Positions 31,890-44,100 of a stretch of 64,000 bases of DNA are shown here, piece by piece. The position numbers and the translations under genes are program-made. Every line of letters starts with the position of its first letter. The first letter of the stretch is position 1. The notes below the pieces were generated by a model. The model did no database searches. It worked only from the letters and a program-made list of their open reading frames with translations, and had not been told where the DNA came from. The DNA is from Volvox africanus (lineage: Eukaryota > Chlorophyta > Chlorophyceae > Chlamydomonadales > Volvocaceae), in contig BSDZ01000010.1 in NCBI GenBank assembly GCA_030268105.1, positions 4,316,001 through 4,380,000 of the forward strand, given 5' to 3'.

Positions 31890-34800
31890 GGGCTTGCCCG
31901 GGTTCCTGCGGAGGGGGCACCACCTGGGATTTCTGAACTAACGCGTGGTCGGTGGTCATCCTTACGGCCAGCCGTTAAGGCATTGTTGCCTTGTGTACTT
32001 GGACACATCGAGCGAGTCATTGCGCGACGCATCACGCTTGACGGACGCACGGGACTTCTCTGCTTCGACCCGTTGTGTAATCTGTTTACACCTCGCCGTC
32101 CCCTGTCGTCTATCGATCTGTCTAACCACGTAGTTTTGTTCATCCCCTCGTCTCTGCGTGAGATGTCGGAACAGTTGGCCATATACAGGAGATGTAGGCG
32201 TCAATATCCAGGCACTGCCGCATGTGTATTACTCCCTGCTTTCTGTCGGCGCAAGGCAGAGGCATCGTTAAGGGGTATGCGGCATGTCCACCGGTTCGAG
32301 CCGGGCACCGTTTTGTTTAATGGTGTGGATTGGGAGGGTACGCTGGCTCCGTGGCCATGCCTATCCTACTCGGTTGACGTTTGGTACGAAGCTCCTGATG
32401 GGGGTGCCGTTGGTTACGGACCCGCCTTAAGTGCACTGACGTTGTCTGCTGGGCAGTCGCTCGTAGATAACCGTGTCCCTGTGGTTCAGATCGGTTTGAA
32501 TGGCCGTACTCTGAAGGCACTTGTTGACACCGGTGCCAGCGACGACTTCATCTCTGTCGCAGAGGTGAACGCGCTGGGGTTGTCCCCAGAGTCGTCTGAT
32601 TGTCCACAGGTTACCCTTGCTGACGGGGGTAAGCATCCCATCGTGGGCAGGATTACCCTTAGCCTATCGATAGGCCCTTTGCGTGTTGTGACCTGGCCGT
32701 ACGTGCTGCAGGGCTTAGCAGAGACTGCACCGTACATAATGGGGTCGTCGACATTACGACAGTACCGCGCGCGCATCGACATGGAGACCGCAACCCTGCA
32801 CATGTGCAAGGGTACTCTGTCGATTAAGGTACCTTTCCTGTCGTTCGAATATGTCACACCAAAGGAGGGCGAAACTGAGGCGGTGCCTATGGTTAATTTC
32901 GCTGTGACCGCAATGGCCGCGCGAATCGAACCAGAGCTAGTCGGGCGTAAGGAGGCCGTCCGTTTGTTACGGAAGGGTGCCCACGGACTGCTTTTAAGGC
33001 CGCGGGTGAGCTGTTGTGTCACCACCGCGCAGATTTCTCCGGATCCTGAGGTTGAGGCCCTACTGTCGCAGTATGAGGACGTCTTTAAAGATATCCCCGG
33101 CCTACCACCTATGCGTCCTGTTGATCACACAATCCCTCTCATGCCTGGAGCGCAGCCTACAGCCCGGCCAATGTACAGGTTGAGTCCATTGGAGCTGGAT
33201 GAGGTAAAGCGCCAGGTGACGGATTTACTCGCGAAGGGTATGATACGCCCCAGCACATCCCCGTTTTCTGCACCGATTTTGTTTGTCGGTAAGAAGGATG
33301 GGACCTTGCGCATGTGCATTGATTACCGGGGGTTAAATGCGAATACGGTGAAAAATCGCTACCCTTTGCCACGCGTTGACGACCTGTTGGATAAGCTGAA
33401 GGGCTCGGCTTATTTTTCCTCAATTGACTTACAACAGGGCTACAATCAGATTCGCATCGCTGCTTCTGATATCCCGAAAACCGCTTTTCGGACGCCCTTC
33501 GGTCACTTTGAGTATACGGTCCTATCGTTTGGTTTGACTAATGCCCCTGCGACGTTTCAGGCGGTTATGGACCGAATATTTAGGCCGTTTATCGACAGGT
33601 TCGTTGTTTGCTACCTGGATGACATCTTGGTATATTCTAAAACGCGCGAGGAGCACTTGGAGCATCTTCGGCTCGTGCTCGACGTTATGAGGCGGGAGCA
33701 ATTGTTTGCTAAACGCGCCAAATGCTTTTGGGCGCAGCCTCAGGTGGAATATTTGGGCCACATTGTGTCGGCCACCGGTGTGAAGATGGACCCGCGGAAG
33801 GTCGCCGTGGTTCGCGATTGGCCCGCGCCTCAGAACCTCACGGAGCTGCGTAAGTTCCTTGGCTTGACCAATTATTTCCGGAAGTTCATTGAAAAATATT
33901 CCATCATTGCGGCCCCGCTTACTAACTTAACTCGCAAAGGCGTTTTCGTTTCGCTCGAGTCGTGGACGTCGCAATGCCAGTGGGCATTCGAAGAGCTCAA
34001 ACGGATCGTTGCCGAAGATGTCACCCTTGCATTCCCTGATTACTCGTTGCCATTTCGTGTTGAGGTAGTGTCTGATGCCTCAATATTTGGAAGCGGCGCT
34101 GTATTGTTACAGGAAGGGCGACCGATCGCCTTCACGAGTAAGAAGTTTTCTGGTGCGGAAATTCGCTACACCACCGGGGAACAGGAGCTTCTGGCCGTGC
34201 TGCATGCTTTAAAGGAATGGCGCTGTTACCTCGAGGGACGCCCGTTTACTTTAAAGACTGACCATAAGCCCCTAACGTTTTTGCAAAGCGTTCCGACGTT
34301 GAACCGCCGTCAAGCTAGGTGGATGGAATATCTAGCTAGGTTCAACTGCACCTGGGAGTATATTTCTGGTAAATTGAATATTGCCGATGCTCTCAGTCGA
34401 CATCCGTCGCTACACGCTGCAATTTTGGCAGCGCCCGTCGTGCGGCCGCGTAGCGAGGAGGTTCCGATCGCGACGGACCTCGCGGAGCGGTTGAAGGTTG
34501 CCTACAGCACAGACGCCTGGTTCGCGGACCCGGCTAATGTAGAAAACCTTCGCAAGCAGAATGGCCTTTGGCTACGGACGGAGGGTGCAGCTACGCAAAT
34601 CGTCGTTCCGAACGACGACGCGCTACGCTACGACATCCTTGCACGGTTCCACGAGGACCCGTTAGCAGGACACCCTGGTAGCAAGCGATTGATCGACTTG
34701 GTGCAACGTTCCTTTTGGTGGCCTCGTTTGGCTAAGGATGCGGCGAACTTCGTCCAGACATGCAGTCTGTGCCAGCGCAATAAGGCTTTGTCCGGTAAGG

Positions 34801-35951
34801 GCCATGGGTTGTTGCAACCGTTGCCTGTCCCGGATGCGCCTTGGGAAAGTGTTTCCATGGACTTCGTAGTCGCGCTGCCCAAAACTGAGGGGGGATACGA
34901 TGCGGTGTTCGTAATGGTCGATCGTCTGACTAAGATGGTTCACCTAGCACCATGCACATCATCCTGCACGGCTGAGCAAACCGCACGTTTGTTTTTCGAT
35001 AATGTGGTTCGGTTACACGGGATTCCCAAAAATGTGATCTCGGACCGCGGTGGACAGTTCACGTCTAAGTTTTGGGAAGCACTCTGCAAACTAGTTGGCA
35101 TGCGCGTCAACCTGAGCACGGCGTATCACCCGCAGACTGATGGTCAAACCGAACGCACAAACCGCACGTTGGGTGATATGTTGCGCAATTATGCTGGTCG
35201 CACACCACTCGTCTGGGATACGTATTTGACTGCGGCAGAATTCGCGCTTAACAACGCTGTTAACCGCTCTACAGGCCAAAGTCCGTTCTTTCTCAACTAT
35301 GGGTTTCATCCCGCGCTACCCGTGTGGCGTGAGTTGGAAGTGAACGTGCCTGCTGCTAAACTTTTTGCCAAGTCTTTTATGTCCCGAATCACAGACGCGA
35401 AGTCGTGTTTGGACGCGGCGCAGCAACGAACAACGGAATACTATAACAAATCTAAGCAGGATGTGACGTTTTCGGAAGGGCAACTCGTGTTGCTAAGCAC
35501 CAAGAACTTGCGTTCCTTGGCCGACGGATCCCGAAAACTCTTACCCCGCTGGATTGGTCCGTATCCTGTCGTGCGCATGGTTGGGAATGTGGCTGTGGAG
35601 CTTGCATTGCCCACTGATATGACCATTCACCCCACGTTTCACGTATCGCTTGTTCGTCCGTATCGTGGTACGGAACCCGTCCCTGAGCCTGCTAACGCCC
35701 CCACAGCGATCGAACCAGTTCCCGAGACCTGGATCGCTGGTAAACAGAAGTTTTACGATGTGGAGCGGGTGTTAGATTATCGCGCGCGTCGTGTGGGCCG
35801 ACACCGACGTAAGCGAACAGTACACGAGTACTTGGTTAAGTGGACAGGGTATACCGACGAGCACAACTCATGGGAACCGGCACGCAACTTCTCACAGGAC
35901 ATGAAACCCCTGCTCGAAGAAGCCCGCAAACGTGCCACGCAAGCCCAATGA
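31890..35951 (+). CDS. Chromovirus G Pol: protease, RT, RNase H, integrase, chromodomain
   Basis: Open from just after the Gag UAG to TGA; no clear ATG is needed if made by readthrough. Counting from 31983, the protease DTGA is near residue 181. RT runs from ~395 with YLDD near 543, and RNase H has TDHKPL near 758. The integrase HHCC finger ends CSLCQRNK near 930. The DDE core has DFVVALP (~959), SDRGGQF (~1019) and [11 protein letters not shown] (~1055). A C-terminal chromodomain (~1258-1320, [16 protein letters not shown]) marks it as a chromovirus. Known chromodomains can guide integration to modified chromatin. All catalytic motifs look intact. Confidence 0.95.
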   Translation, partial: GLARVPAEGAPPGISELTRGRWSSLRPAVKALLPCVLGHIERVIARRITLDGRTGLLCFDPLCNLFTPRRPLSSIDLSNHVVLFIPSSLREMSEQLAIYRRCRRQYPGTAACVLLPAFCRRKAEASLRGMRHVHRFEPGTVLFNGVDWEGTLAPWPCLSYSVDVWYEAPDGGAVGYGPALSALTLSAGQSLVDNRVPVVQIGLNGRTLKALVDTGASDDFISVAEVNALGLSPESSDCPQVTLADGGKHPIVGRITLSLSIGPLRVVTWPYVLQGLAETAPYIMGSSTLRQYRARIDMETATLHMCKGTLSIKVPFLSFEYVTPKEGETEAVPMVNFAVTAMAARIEPELVGRKEAVRLLRKGAHGLLLRPRVSCCVTTAQISPDPEVEALLSQYEDVFKDIPGLPPMRPVDHTIPLMPGAQPTARPMYRLSPLELDEVKRQVTDLLAKGMIRPSTSPFSAPILFVGKKDGTLRMCIDYRGLNANTVKNRYPLPRVDDLLDKLKGSAYFSSIDLQQGYNQIRIAASDIPKTAFRTPFGHFEYTVLSFGLTNAPATFQAVMDRIFRPFIDRFVVCYLDDILVYSKTREEHLEHLRLVLDVMRREQLFAKRAKCFWAQPQVEYLGHIVSATGVKMDPRKVAVVRDWPAPQNLTELRKFLGLTNYFRKFIEKYSIIAAPLTNLTRKGVFVSLESWTSQCQWAFEELKRIVAEDVTLAFPDYSLPFRVEVVSDASIFGSGAVLLQEGRPIAFTSKKFSGAEIRYTTGEQELLAVLHALKEWRCYLEGRPFTLKTDHKPLTFLQSVPTLNRRQARWMEYLARFNCTWEYISGKLNIADALSRHPSLHAAILAAPVVRPRSEEVPIATDLAERLKVAYSTDAWFADPANVENLRKQNGLWLRTEGAATQIVVPNDDALRYDILARFHEDPLAGHPGSKRLIDLVQRSFWWPRLAKDAANFVQTCSLCQRNKALSGKGHGLLQPLPVPDAPWESVSMDFVVALPKTEGGYDAVFVMVDRLTKMVHLAPCTSSCTAEQTARLFFDNVVRLHGIPKNVISDRGGQFTSKFWEALCKLVGMRVNLSTAYHPQTDGQTERTNRTLGDMLRNYAGRTPLVWDTYLTAAEFALNNAVNRSTGQSPFFLNYGFHPALPVWRELEVNVPAAKLFAKSFMSRITDAKSCLDAAQQRTTEYYNKSKQDVTFSEGQLVLLSTKNLRSLADGSRKLLPRWIGPYPVVRMVGNVAVELALPTDMTIHPTFHVSLVRPYRGTEPVPEPANAPTAIEPVPETWIAGKQKFYDVERVLDYRARRVGRHRRKRTVHEYLVKWTGYTDEHNSWEPARNFSQDMKPLLEEARKRATQAQ

Positions 35952-35993
35952 CCCCTGCAGTCGATGCTGTATGATGCAGCGAGGACGCTGCAT

Positions 35994-36010
35994 ACGGGAG
36001 GGGGGATAAT
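35994..36010 (+). other. Polypurine tract of chromovirus G
   Basis: A purine-rich run, GGGAGGGGGGATAAT, directly precedes the 3' LTR. Confidence 0.7.
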
Positions 36011-36834
36011 TGTTGTGCTACGGTTCATTTTCCGCCGACGCGTAGGTCGACGCGATCCTACGAGGCGAAGTGCTTTTGTGATGAACGCATTACATATTAA
36101 TGAATCTGCATTATATAAATGTATTCGTATACATTTATATATGCATTTGGCATGTTGTCATTATCCATCGCGACATCGCATCATGGCAAATCCGCCTAGC
36201 ATGCATGGATGACCGAATCATTGAAGTGCGCATTATGCTCGTGCTACGAAACGATAAGTAATATTATCTGATATAATATTACTTCATTTAAGCACACGTT
36301 GAGAGCGCCGCACTCGTCGCGATACATGCCCTGCAACCGGATATCGTTATCCGGACCCTTGCATCATGCGAATGCCGGAAAGGCTTATACGTTGTTATGC
36401 GTAGACATCGCCTAGACGCAGTAGGGTTGTCACATCTAGGATCGGCCTCCTTATGTGAATCGTACGGCACTGCGATGCTGCGAGTATAACAGATGCGAGG
36501 ACGGCTAAGCTAGACAAGACATCCGATGCCGGAGAACACTCGTGTGTTCTAAATTACTATTTCTATACACTATTCTACTTAGCCCGAGCTAAGCCTGAAC
36601 TTCGCTAATCACCGCCGCGTGATGATTGCTTGCTTCCGGCGCTGACGGCGATTTCGTCCATTGCATCGTTCTGATCCGTAAAACTGTAAGTTATATCTCT
36701 CTTCGTCTTGAAGTCTTCCGCTGTCTCTGTTTGCTCTCGCTTGCCTTGCTGTACTTGCAAGTGCTCGCGCATCGGTGTCGATAGTCTCCAGACGTGCAGA
36801 TACTCATGAGCAAACGCGAACGAGAGGTACAACA
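36011..36834 (+). repeat. 3' LTR of chromovirus G
   Basis: 824 bp. It differs from the 5' LTR at one position (GCCGGAGAAC versus GCCGGCGAAC). Confidence 0.95.
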
Positions 36835-36839
36835 GGATA

Positions 36840-37357
36840 CAGCCTCATCATCATACTTCCAGGAGCTTGCTAATAAGAAACTTGATTAACATTCCTTAAA
36901 AATAATTTATGACGTTTCTCATGAACTCGTTGACTAGCTTTTACGACAACCAACCGTTACATGCCGCAAATCGCTAGCCGCATGCGAAGAGCTAAACAGA
37001 TTTTTTATGTAGGACGACGGCAATCATCAATATTATTGTAAAATAACATTCTTTATTGCTGCTGCACCTTGTATATATGTTAAGATTTAAAGGCTAGTGC
37101 ACAGCATAACTTTTATAGCAGTTGCTCTTGCTTGCTTCACGGGTGGCATTAAATGTACATATAAAGGATGTTGTAAAGCAGGGTTACGAAACATTGTTGC
37201 TTACATGGGATTGATTGGCAGCAGCACAACCCTGGACGGAGTACCAAAGCACTTCTCTTCACTTTTTAGTAGTACGTAGGGCCCATGCCTCATGTCTGCA
37301 GCTGTATGTATCCTGCTGAAGGAGCAAGTTATTTGCAATAGTACAACCTTTTAATGA
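36840..37357. promoter_or_regulatory. Divergent upstream region, P-proximal part (unit 5)
   Basis: This is the remainder of the U5/P5 upstream region after insertion of chromovirus G; the U-proximal part is 29212-29363. It carries the right-subfamily base in the TTGATTAACATT stretch near 36886, whereas units 1-4 have TTGATTAGCATT. Confidence 0.5.
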
Positions 37358-37569
37358 ATGGAGACACATTCACCAGTTGTTTGTAAATTGCTGGTCTGCT
37401 GTCCTAATGAAGAAAAGAGGCGTATTGATACTGAGATAAATCTGTCAGTGGTAGATTTCGAGCAGCTCCTTACTGATGCAGCTGGCGCAAAATCAATCAG
37501 TGAAGTTTCAGTTCAGGTTTTAGACTCGGAGGATGAGGATGGCAAGCTTGTGGCCCAGCAGGTGGCGCC

Positions 37570-37851
37570 TCTTACGAGGATAGGAGCAACCGATGCGAAA
37601 CGTGGATAGATTACAATGTATTGACGCAAGAACCGTGTATATTTGGCATAAATAATTATAGTATCAACGTTAGTAACGCGCAAGACTAATTAGCGCAGAG
37701 TGCGCACAAACAATATACTCGCGATAATAACTGTACGGCACTCGTCGCGATACCTAACTTACATCGCGGTTACTCGCACCTAAGTAAGAGCTATTGCACA
37801 ACTGTTATCAGACGGTATTATGATGACGTGAAATCCCGCATAATCACAACA
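37570..37851 (-). repeat. 3' LTR of copia B
   Basis: 282 bp. The segment between it and the coding region (37852-38156) is noncoding and holds two G-rich polypurine-like tracts on the minus strand, next to the LTR and near 37900. Confidence 0.93.
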
Positions 37852-37861
37852 CACCCCCTCG
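37852..37861 (-). other. Polypurine tract of copia B
   Basis: The minus strand reads GAGGGGGTG immediately before the LTR. A second similar tract, about 45 bp further upstream in the element, is followed by TGTGAT, which resembles the LTR start. Confidence 0.6.
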
Positions 37862-38156
37862 GGATGCACGTCATGGTCGAATAGGGCACTCCAATATCAC
37901 ACCCCCTCAAAGATAGTAGCGTCAAGTTACTAAGTATCACTGAAATAAACCTCTACGATAAGGCAATTGAGACGATGCTGGACTGGTGCTGTTAGATGCC
38001 ACAACAAGAATAAGTAATCCTTCGCTTATGAACGTTATTGTCAAAAGAAATAATGACCTCACTATCAAAAACAGCTTAACTACAGCCAGCCACCCGGGCT
38101 CACGCCTTATTGGCCTATATGAGCTGGTTTCTACCAACAGATCGATGGCTTCTTTG

Positions 38157-40780
38157 TCAGGTATCGTCTAGTCCCATTTCACGGCGGCACCAGACAAACT
38201 TTCCTTCTGGCAGTGGTTTGGTCAATGCGTCCGCCACCATCTCCTCCGTGCGGCAATGCCCCAGTGCCACGTCGCCCTCTATCACTCTCTCGCGAATCAT
38301 GTGGTGCTGTACATCAATATGCTTAGACCGTGATGATGTAATGGGGTTGTTGCCTAGGTCTAAGGCCCCTTGTGAGTCTATGTTGATTCTGATTCCGTCG
38401 GAGTCCACATTAAGGTCCCCGCATAGCTTATTCAGCCAAAGGACTTCCCTGACTGCGCTGGAAAGGGCCTGGTATTCAGCCTCCACGGATGACGCTGCCA
38501 CAGTGCGCTGCAACTGACTGCTCCAGCTGATTGCGGTACCATTAACGCGAAATACGTACCCAGTCGTGGATCGCCTTGAGTTAGTGTCTCCTGCCCAGTC
38601 CGAATCGCAATATCCATCGATGATCTCCTTGCTCTCCCGCCGGAACTGTAGGCCCAGGTTGCGCGTGCCCGCCACGTAGCGAAGGACCCCCTTTGCCATG
38701 CCCATTGCGGGTTTGGTTGGCTTGGCCATGAACCGTGACAACATGCTGAGGGCGAAGCCAAGGTCTGGACGCGTGCTGACTGCCAGGTAGTTGAGCTCAC
38801 CAATGAGTGCTCTGTACGGCGTCGGATCCTCCAACAGCTCGGTGTCTTTGTCCAGGTGAAGTTTTGCTCCCACAGCTATGGGGATGGCTCTGGGTTTAAC
38901 CTCGCTCATGCCATGCTTATGTAGGATGCGTTCCACATAGCTGGATTGTGATAACGTGATCTCTCCATTGGGTTGCCGTCGAACTTCCATGCCCAGAAAT
39001 ACCTCAATGCGGCCAAGATCTCTTACCTTGAATAGTTTGCTGATTTCTGCCTTGAGATTTCGGATCAGCTCGGGGTCTTTAGCCGCAATGCACATGTCGT
39101 CCACGTGGACCAGCACGAACACGTCTCCTTTGCTGTTGTTTGCTCTCACGAACATCGCTTGGTCAGATTTGGATGTGGTGAGTCCGATTTCAGCGAATTT
39201 GGTGCATAGTTTGTCGTACCAGCAGCGGGATGCTTGGCGGAGGCCATATATCGACTTGAGTAGCCGGCAGGCAGCTCCTGGGGTCGCCAGGTCGTATCCC
39301 GGTGGTGGTTTCATCCAGATTTCCTCTTTGAGGTCGCCGTTCAAAAAGGCCGTGGAGACATCTAGTTGGTGTACGTCGAAGTCCCTGGCGGCGGCGATGG
39401 CTAGGATGGCCCGGAATGATGAGCCTCGTGATGTAGGTGCAAACAGTTCTCCAAAATCCACCCCCTCGCGTTGTGCGAAGCCCTTCGCAACCAGACGCGC
39501 CTTGTATCTGTCGATTGAGCCATCAGGGCATGTCTTGAGTTTGTAGACCCAGCGGCAGGGCAGGATGTTTGTGCCAGGCGGTGGGATGCCAATTTCCCAG
39601 GTGCCGTTGGTCATGTGGGCAATTATCTCGTCGTTCATCGCTTGTTGCCACTTGATGCGGTGAGGGCCTCTAATCGCATCATGGTGAGATTTGGGTTCTT
39701 GTATTCTGGCGGCCATGTTGATACGCGCTGCCACCGATCTTTGAGTGCGCCACCACTCACATGGGCGCTTTCGCACGCGGATGGGGTAGCGGTTGGCTAA
39801 CCTCGTGTTGTCCACATCCATGTCTTCTTCTGTTGCCATGTCTTCACTGTCGGAGTCGTCGGTGTCCTCAGGTTGTATTGGGTCTTGCCTTGGTTGGCTT
39901 CCTGATGGGCCCGCTCCATCGTTGACGGCTCCTGTTCTCTCTGTGTTTGGATAGCTTGACGCCGTGCGTGTTACGGGAGGTGGTGGTTGAGGCAGATTCG
40001 GGTCGTGGCCATCACCATTGTGTGCATTGGTGGGCATAGGGACAGCTCTTGGTCGTGGCTCTGGGTCATCCATGTCGGAATCGGAGTCAGTTTCAGCATT
40101 GTCACGGTTGTCGTCCGAGGGTTTGTATGGTTCGTGCGTGGTCTGTTGTTCATCGAATACGACATCGCTGTGTCTTGATACTGACCCGTCCGAGAATAAT
40201 ATCCGGTAGCTGCCCCCATCGCCATATCCCACCATTATACCTCGTCGACTCACGGGATCCAGTTTGTTGCGCTTGGCCTTGGGCACGTGGACATAAGCCG
40301 TGCAGCCAAAAACGCGCAAGTGATCGACCTCTGGAACCTTTCCAGTGAAGAGCTCGTACGGGGTACGGGAAATGCCATCTGCTGGGGATATATTGCGTAG
40401 GTAGTTGGCTGTGGCTGCCGCCTCAGCCCACATTTTTTGAGGGAGTTTGGATTCAAGCAATAGGGCGCGCATCTTTTCCAGCAGGGTCCGGTTTAACCGC
40501 TCTGCAGCGCCATTTCGTTCAGGGGTGTATCCAACAGTTGGCCCATGCCTGATCCCTCTGGAAGCAAAGAAGGCTTGTAGTTGGGAATTGATGAATTCTC
40601 CTCCTCTGTCGGATCGCATCTCCCACGTTTTATGTCCACACATGTTCTCCAGCTGATTTATCATCGTTACCAGCTTGTCCTTAACCGCCTCCTTGGTGTT
40701 GGTGAATGCAACTGCTGAAAATTTTGTGCAGTCATCCAACAGCACAGTCATGTACCGTGACCCATTTGGGGTGTTGTCCG
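38157..40780 (-). CDS. Copia B Pol, 3' part (integrase core, RT, RNase H)
   Basis: The downstream 873 codons of the B polyprotein, cut from its start by A2. Visible: integrase DRGGEF and ERNGAAERLNRT, an acidic linker, RT (YKARLVAKGFAQREGVDFGE, LDVSTAFLNG, HVDDMCIA) and RNase H (DSDWAGD, EAEYQALSSA), then a terminal VADALTKPLP motif. RT active-site residues are present. The frame continues by chance into the A2 LTR. Confidence 0.93.
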
Positions 40781-41083
40781 TGTTAAGTCTTGGACGGTGC
40801 AAACATTGGTTGCCACAACCTTGGAACTGTCCTAGAGAAGGAGCTCGGAGCTGTCCTAGAGAAGGAGCTTGGAACTGTCCTAGAGTTAAGTGGAGCCATC
40901 CGAGAGGACAACCGGGCGGAACTCTTGGAATAGCTAACAGCAGGCAATAATAGTATTTAAGGGTGCATAAACTCTGCAATAGTCACCCAACAGCTAGCAA
41001 TCGTCTAGTGTCTTATACATCTGACCTCCTCTGACCTCTGTAATACTTCATAGCAGCTTTATACTTCCTTTATCTCCTTAACA
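40781..41083 (+). repeat. 5' LTR of copia A2
   Basis: Matches the A1 LTRs, including the three-fold 24 bp repeat. Confidence 0.95.
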
Positions 41084-41096
41084 GGTTATGAGCCCC
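41084..41096 (+). other. Primer binding site of copia A2
   Basis: Same GGTTATGAGCCCC as in A1; the next base differs (A instead of G). Confidence 0.7.
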
Positions 41097-41127
41097 ACCT
41101 GGGCGCTCTGAGAGAACCAAGAACAAC

Positions 41128-44100
41128 ATGGGCAAGGACAAGTTGGCTGAACCCCTCGATCTCAACAACTACTCTACATGGGCCTATCGGTTTGAGAACT
41201 TGTGTGCTGAGCATAACTTGAACAGGGCGCTGTTGACTGAGCCGGTTACAGATGAAGAGGTCGCTGCATCGGAGCGAGTGAAGAATGTGAAGGACTGCCA
41301 TCTGCCGGTCATCAAGGCATCGCCGAACGCCAAAATGGCGTGGGATGGCCTTGCTGCGATTTTTGCCGCCAACAACCATGCCCGCAGATCTCAGCTGCGT
41401 CAGGAGTATACTAAGCTGGCGATGAAGAAGGGAGAGGCCCTGCCGGTGTACCTTGCAAGAGTGCGGGAGCTACACACAGATCTGCTGAAGGTGGGCCAGG
41501 CCACCAGTGAACAAGACATGACGTATGCAATGCTGACGGGTCTACCTCAGAAGTATGAGGTGATAGTGTCGATTTTGACGACACAGTCTGGTGAGCTTAC
41601 GCTGTCTAGTGCAACCGCACAACTGCTGGCGTTCGAAGCTAGGGTAGGGAGCATGCATGAGGCCTCTACCAGCTCGTCTGCTTTTGTCAGTGCGGGTAGG
41701 GGAAGCTCAGCCACAGGAAGTGCGCCCCGACGTGGAGGAAGCCACGTCCGCGGCGGATCAAGGGAGCCACTGCAGTGCTGGAACTGTGGAAAGCCCGGGC
41801 ATCTGGAGAGGGGGTGCACTGCCCCCAGGATGGCTCAGAGGTCTGGCTCATGGAGCTCGGCGCCTAGAGGACCCGGTTATGGGTCAGGCGGCCTGGAGCG
41901 CACAAGAATGGGCGGCCATGGAGAGGCCGCGGGCGGGCCCAGCTTGGGGAGCGACCGCCGAGGTTATGGCCGGCACGACCATGTGGACGGTGCCGGCGAC
42001 AGGGGCAATGCTAGCCCGAGGAACTTTGCCTTTGTGGCATCTGGGTCTGACCGCCTGAAAGGTTGGTACCTGGATTCTGGTGCATCTCATCATCTGACAT
42101 ATGATGCAGATCAGATAGTGGACGTCCGCGAGCTGGCGGAGTCAGAAAAGTTTGAGATCCTGAGTGTGAACGGGGGGATCATCAGGCCCACAGCGGTAGG
42201 GACTCTGAGGCTTATCCCCGGGGTCAATATGCATGCACGGGTGACGGTGGAAGAGGTGTATCTTGTTCCTGACAGCTTTGCAAATGTGCTGTCAGTTGCT
42301 GCCCTGGATAAGCAGGGTGGGTCAGTTTGCTTTGAGGATGGCCAAGTCACTATGCGCAAGGGTGGTGAGAAGATTCTGACGGGCCAGCGCTTGGGCGACC
42401 TGTATGCCCTATCATGTTTTTCGATTCCCAGATCTGCTTCCAGGTTGAGATACACCCAGCCTTTTGGTGGAGTGGCTCATGGGAAGTCTGCATCTGAATC
42501 AATGGACTTGTGGCACCGCCGGTATGGACACCTTGGCCTAGGTAATCTTGAGAGGTTGGTGGGTGAAGGCATGGTGTCAGGGGTGCGTTTTGCAAAGGAG
42601 CAGGTGAAGGGAGCCGGAGATGCGGGTGTGTGCGAGCCATGTGTGATGTCACGGCAGCGCCGAGGGCCCTTCCCATCAACTGGGCATAAGGTGGATCAAC
42701 CACTAGCTCTTATTCATCTTGATGTTTGTGGTCCGATGCCTGAGCGAACACCAACGGGTTCCCTCTACCTAACTGTCTTGTTGGATGACTATACTGGTTT
42801 TTCGGCGGTAGCCTTTACACCTACCAAGGAAGCGGTGAAGGACAAGGTGATGACTATGGTGAATCAGCTGGAGACGTACAGTGGTTTTCGGGTCAAGGAG
42901 GTACGGTCTGATCAAGGGGGTGAGTTCATTAACAGTCCCCTGCAGGAGTTTTTCCGTACGAAAGGGATTCGGCATGGGCCTACGGTGGGGTATGCCCCCG
43001 AGCAGAATGGAGCTGCTGAGCGCTTGAATAGGACTCTGTTAGAGAAGATGCGTGCTCTATTGGCTGAGTCTCAACTTCCCCAATGCATGTGGGCTGAGGC
43101 TGTCTCTACGGCGAATTACCTTCGGAATATTTCACCTGTGTCCGGTCGGCCCTGCACCCCGTATGAAGCTTTCTCAGGGGAACATCCTGATGTGAGTCAT
43201 CTGCGTGTGTTTGGATGTACGGCATATGTCCATATCCCCAAGGAGAAGCGCAATAAATTAGATCCGGTAAGTCGCAAGGGTGTTCTGGTTGGGTACGGCG
43301 ATGCAGGCCAGTACCGTATCCTTTTTTCAGACAATGTAGTGTCGGTGCACTCTGATGTCACCTTTGATGAGCGGAATGTCGGTGAGAAAGCACAGCAAGC
43401 TAGTCGTGCAAAGAAGTCCGTAAGGTGGCGCAACCCCGTAGACAGTACGCCTGATTCTGATAGTGATAGTGATGATGATGATGATAATGATGAGTGGGAA
43501 CCGGCCCCTCACACCCAAGGTGGCGGATCTTCTACTGGTGCAGGAGGTTCAGGGAATAACAGCGGTGGACCAACAGGGGGTGGTGATGCTTCCGGCGCAG
43601 GTCCCTCGGGGAGTTCGTCCGGTGCTGGCCCCTCTGTGGGTGCTGCCGGTGCGAGTAACAATTTTGAGACTAGGTACCCTGTCCGTGATCGAAAACGGCC
43701 GTCCGAGTGGTGGCGCAGTGAGGACCCTAGGTCTGTTGCCGGCCGGGTCCATGTGGCTGCCGCAACCAAAGTGTCTGAGCCCAACACTTATGCTGAAGCG
43801 GTGTCTGGGGCGCAGGCCAGCGAGTGGAAAAGGGCTATGGATGACGAAATTAACTCTCAGTTGGCAAATGGAACCTGGACCTTAGAAACACCCCCGCCAG
43901 GCACGAAGCTTATTCCATGTCGCTGGGTGTATAAGGTGAAACACAATCCAGATGGTAGTGTTGAGCGGTTTAAAGCGCGCTTGGTCGCAAAAGGGTTTGT
44001 ACAGCGCGAGGGGGTGGATTATGGTGAGCTCTTTGCGCCTACGTCCCGTAGCTCATCTTTTCGAGTCCTTTTAGCGGTTGCAGCGGCTAGAAAAATGCCC

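Larger units (their letters stand above)
29364..36834 (+). mobile_element. Ty3/gypsy chromovirus G, 7471 bp
   Basis: Two 824 bp LTRs (29364-30187, 36011-36834) start TGTTGTG and end TACAACA, with a GGATA target duplication (29359-29363, 36835-36839). The insertion is in the divergent U/P upstream region of unit 5. Gag and Pol are intact, in one frame, and separated by a single UAG. LTRs differ by one base (29889 region versus 36533 region), so the insertion is young. Confidence 0.96.

Noticed and set aside
38956..39546. Long plus-strand frame opposite the copia B reverse transcriptase
   Set aside because: It is the antisense shadow of a well-conserved RT coding frame and has no recognisable motif.
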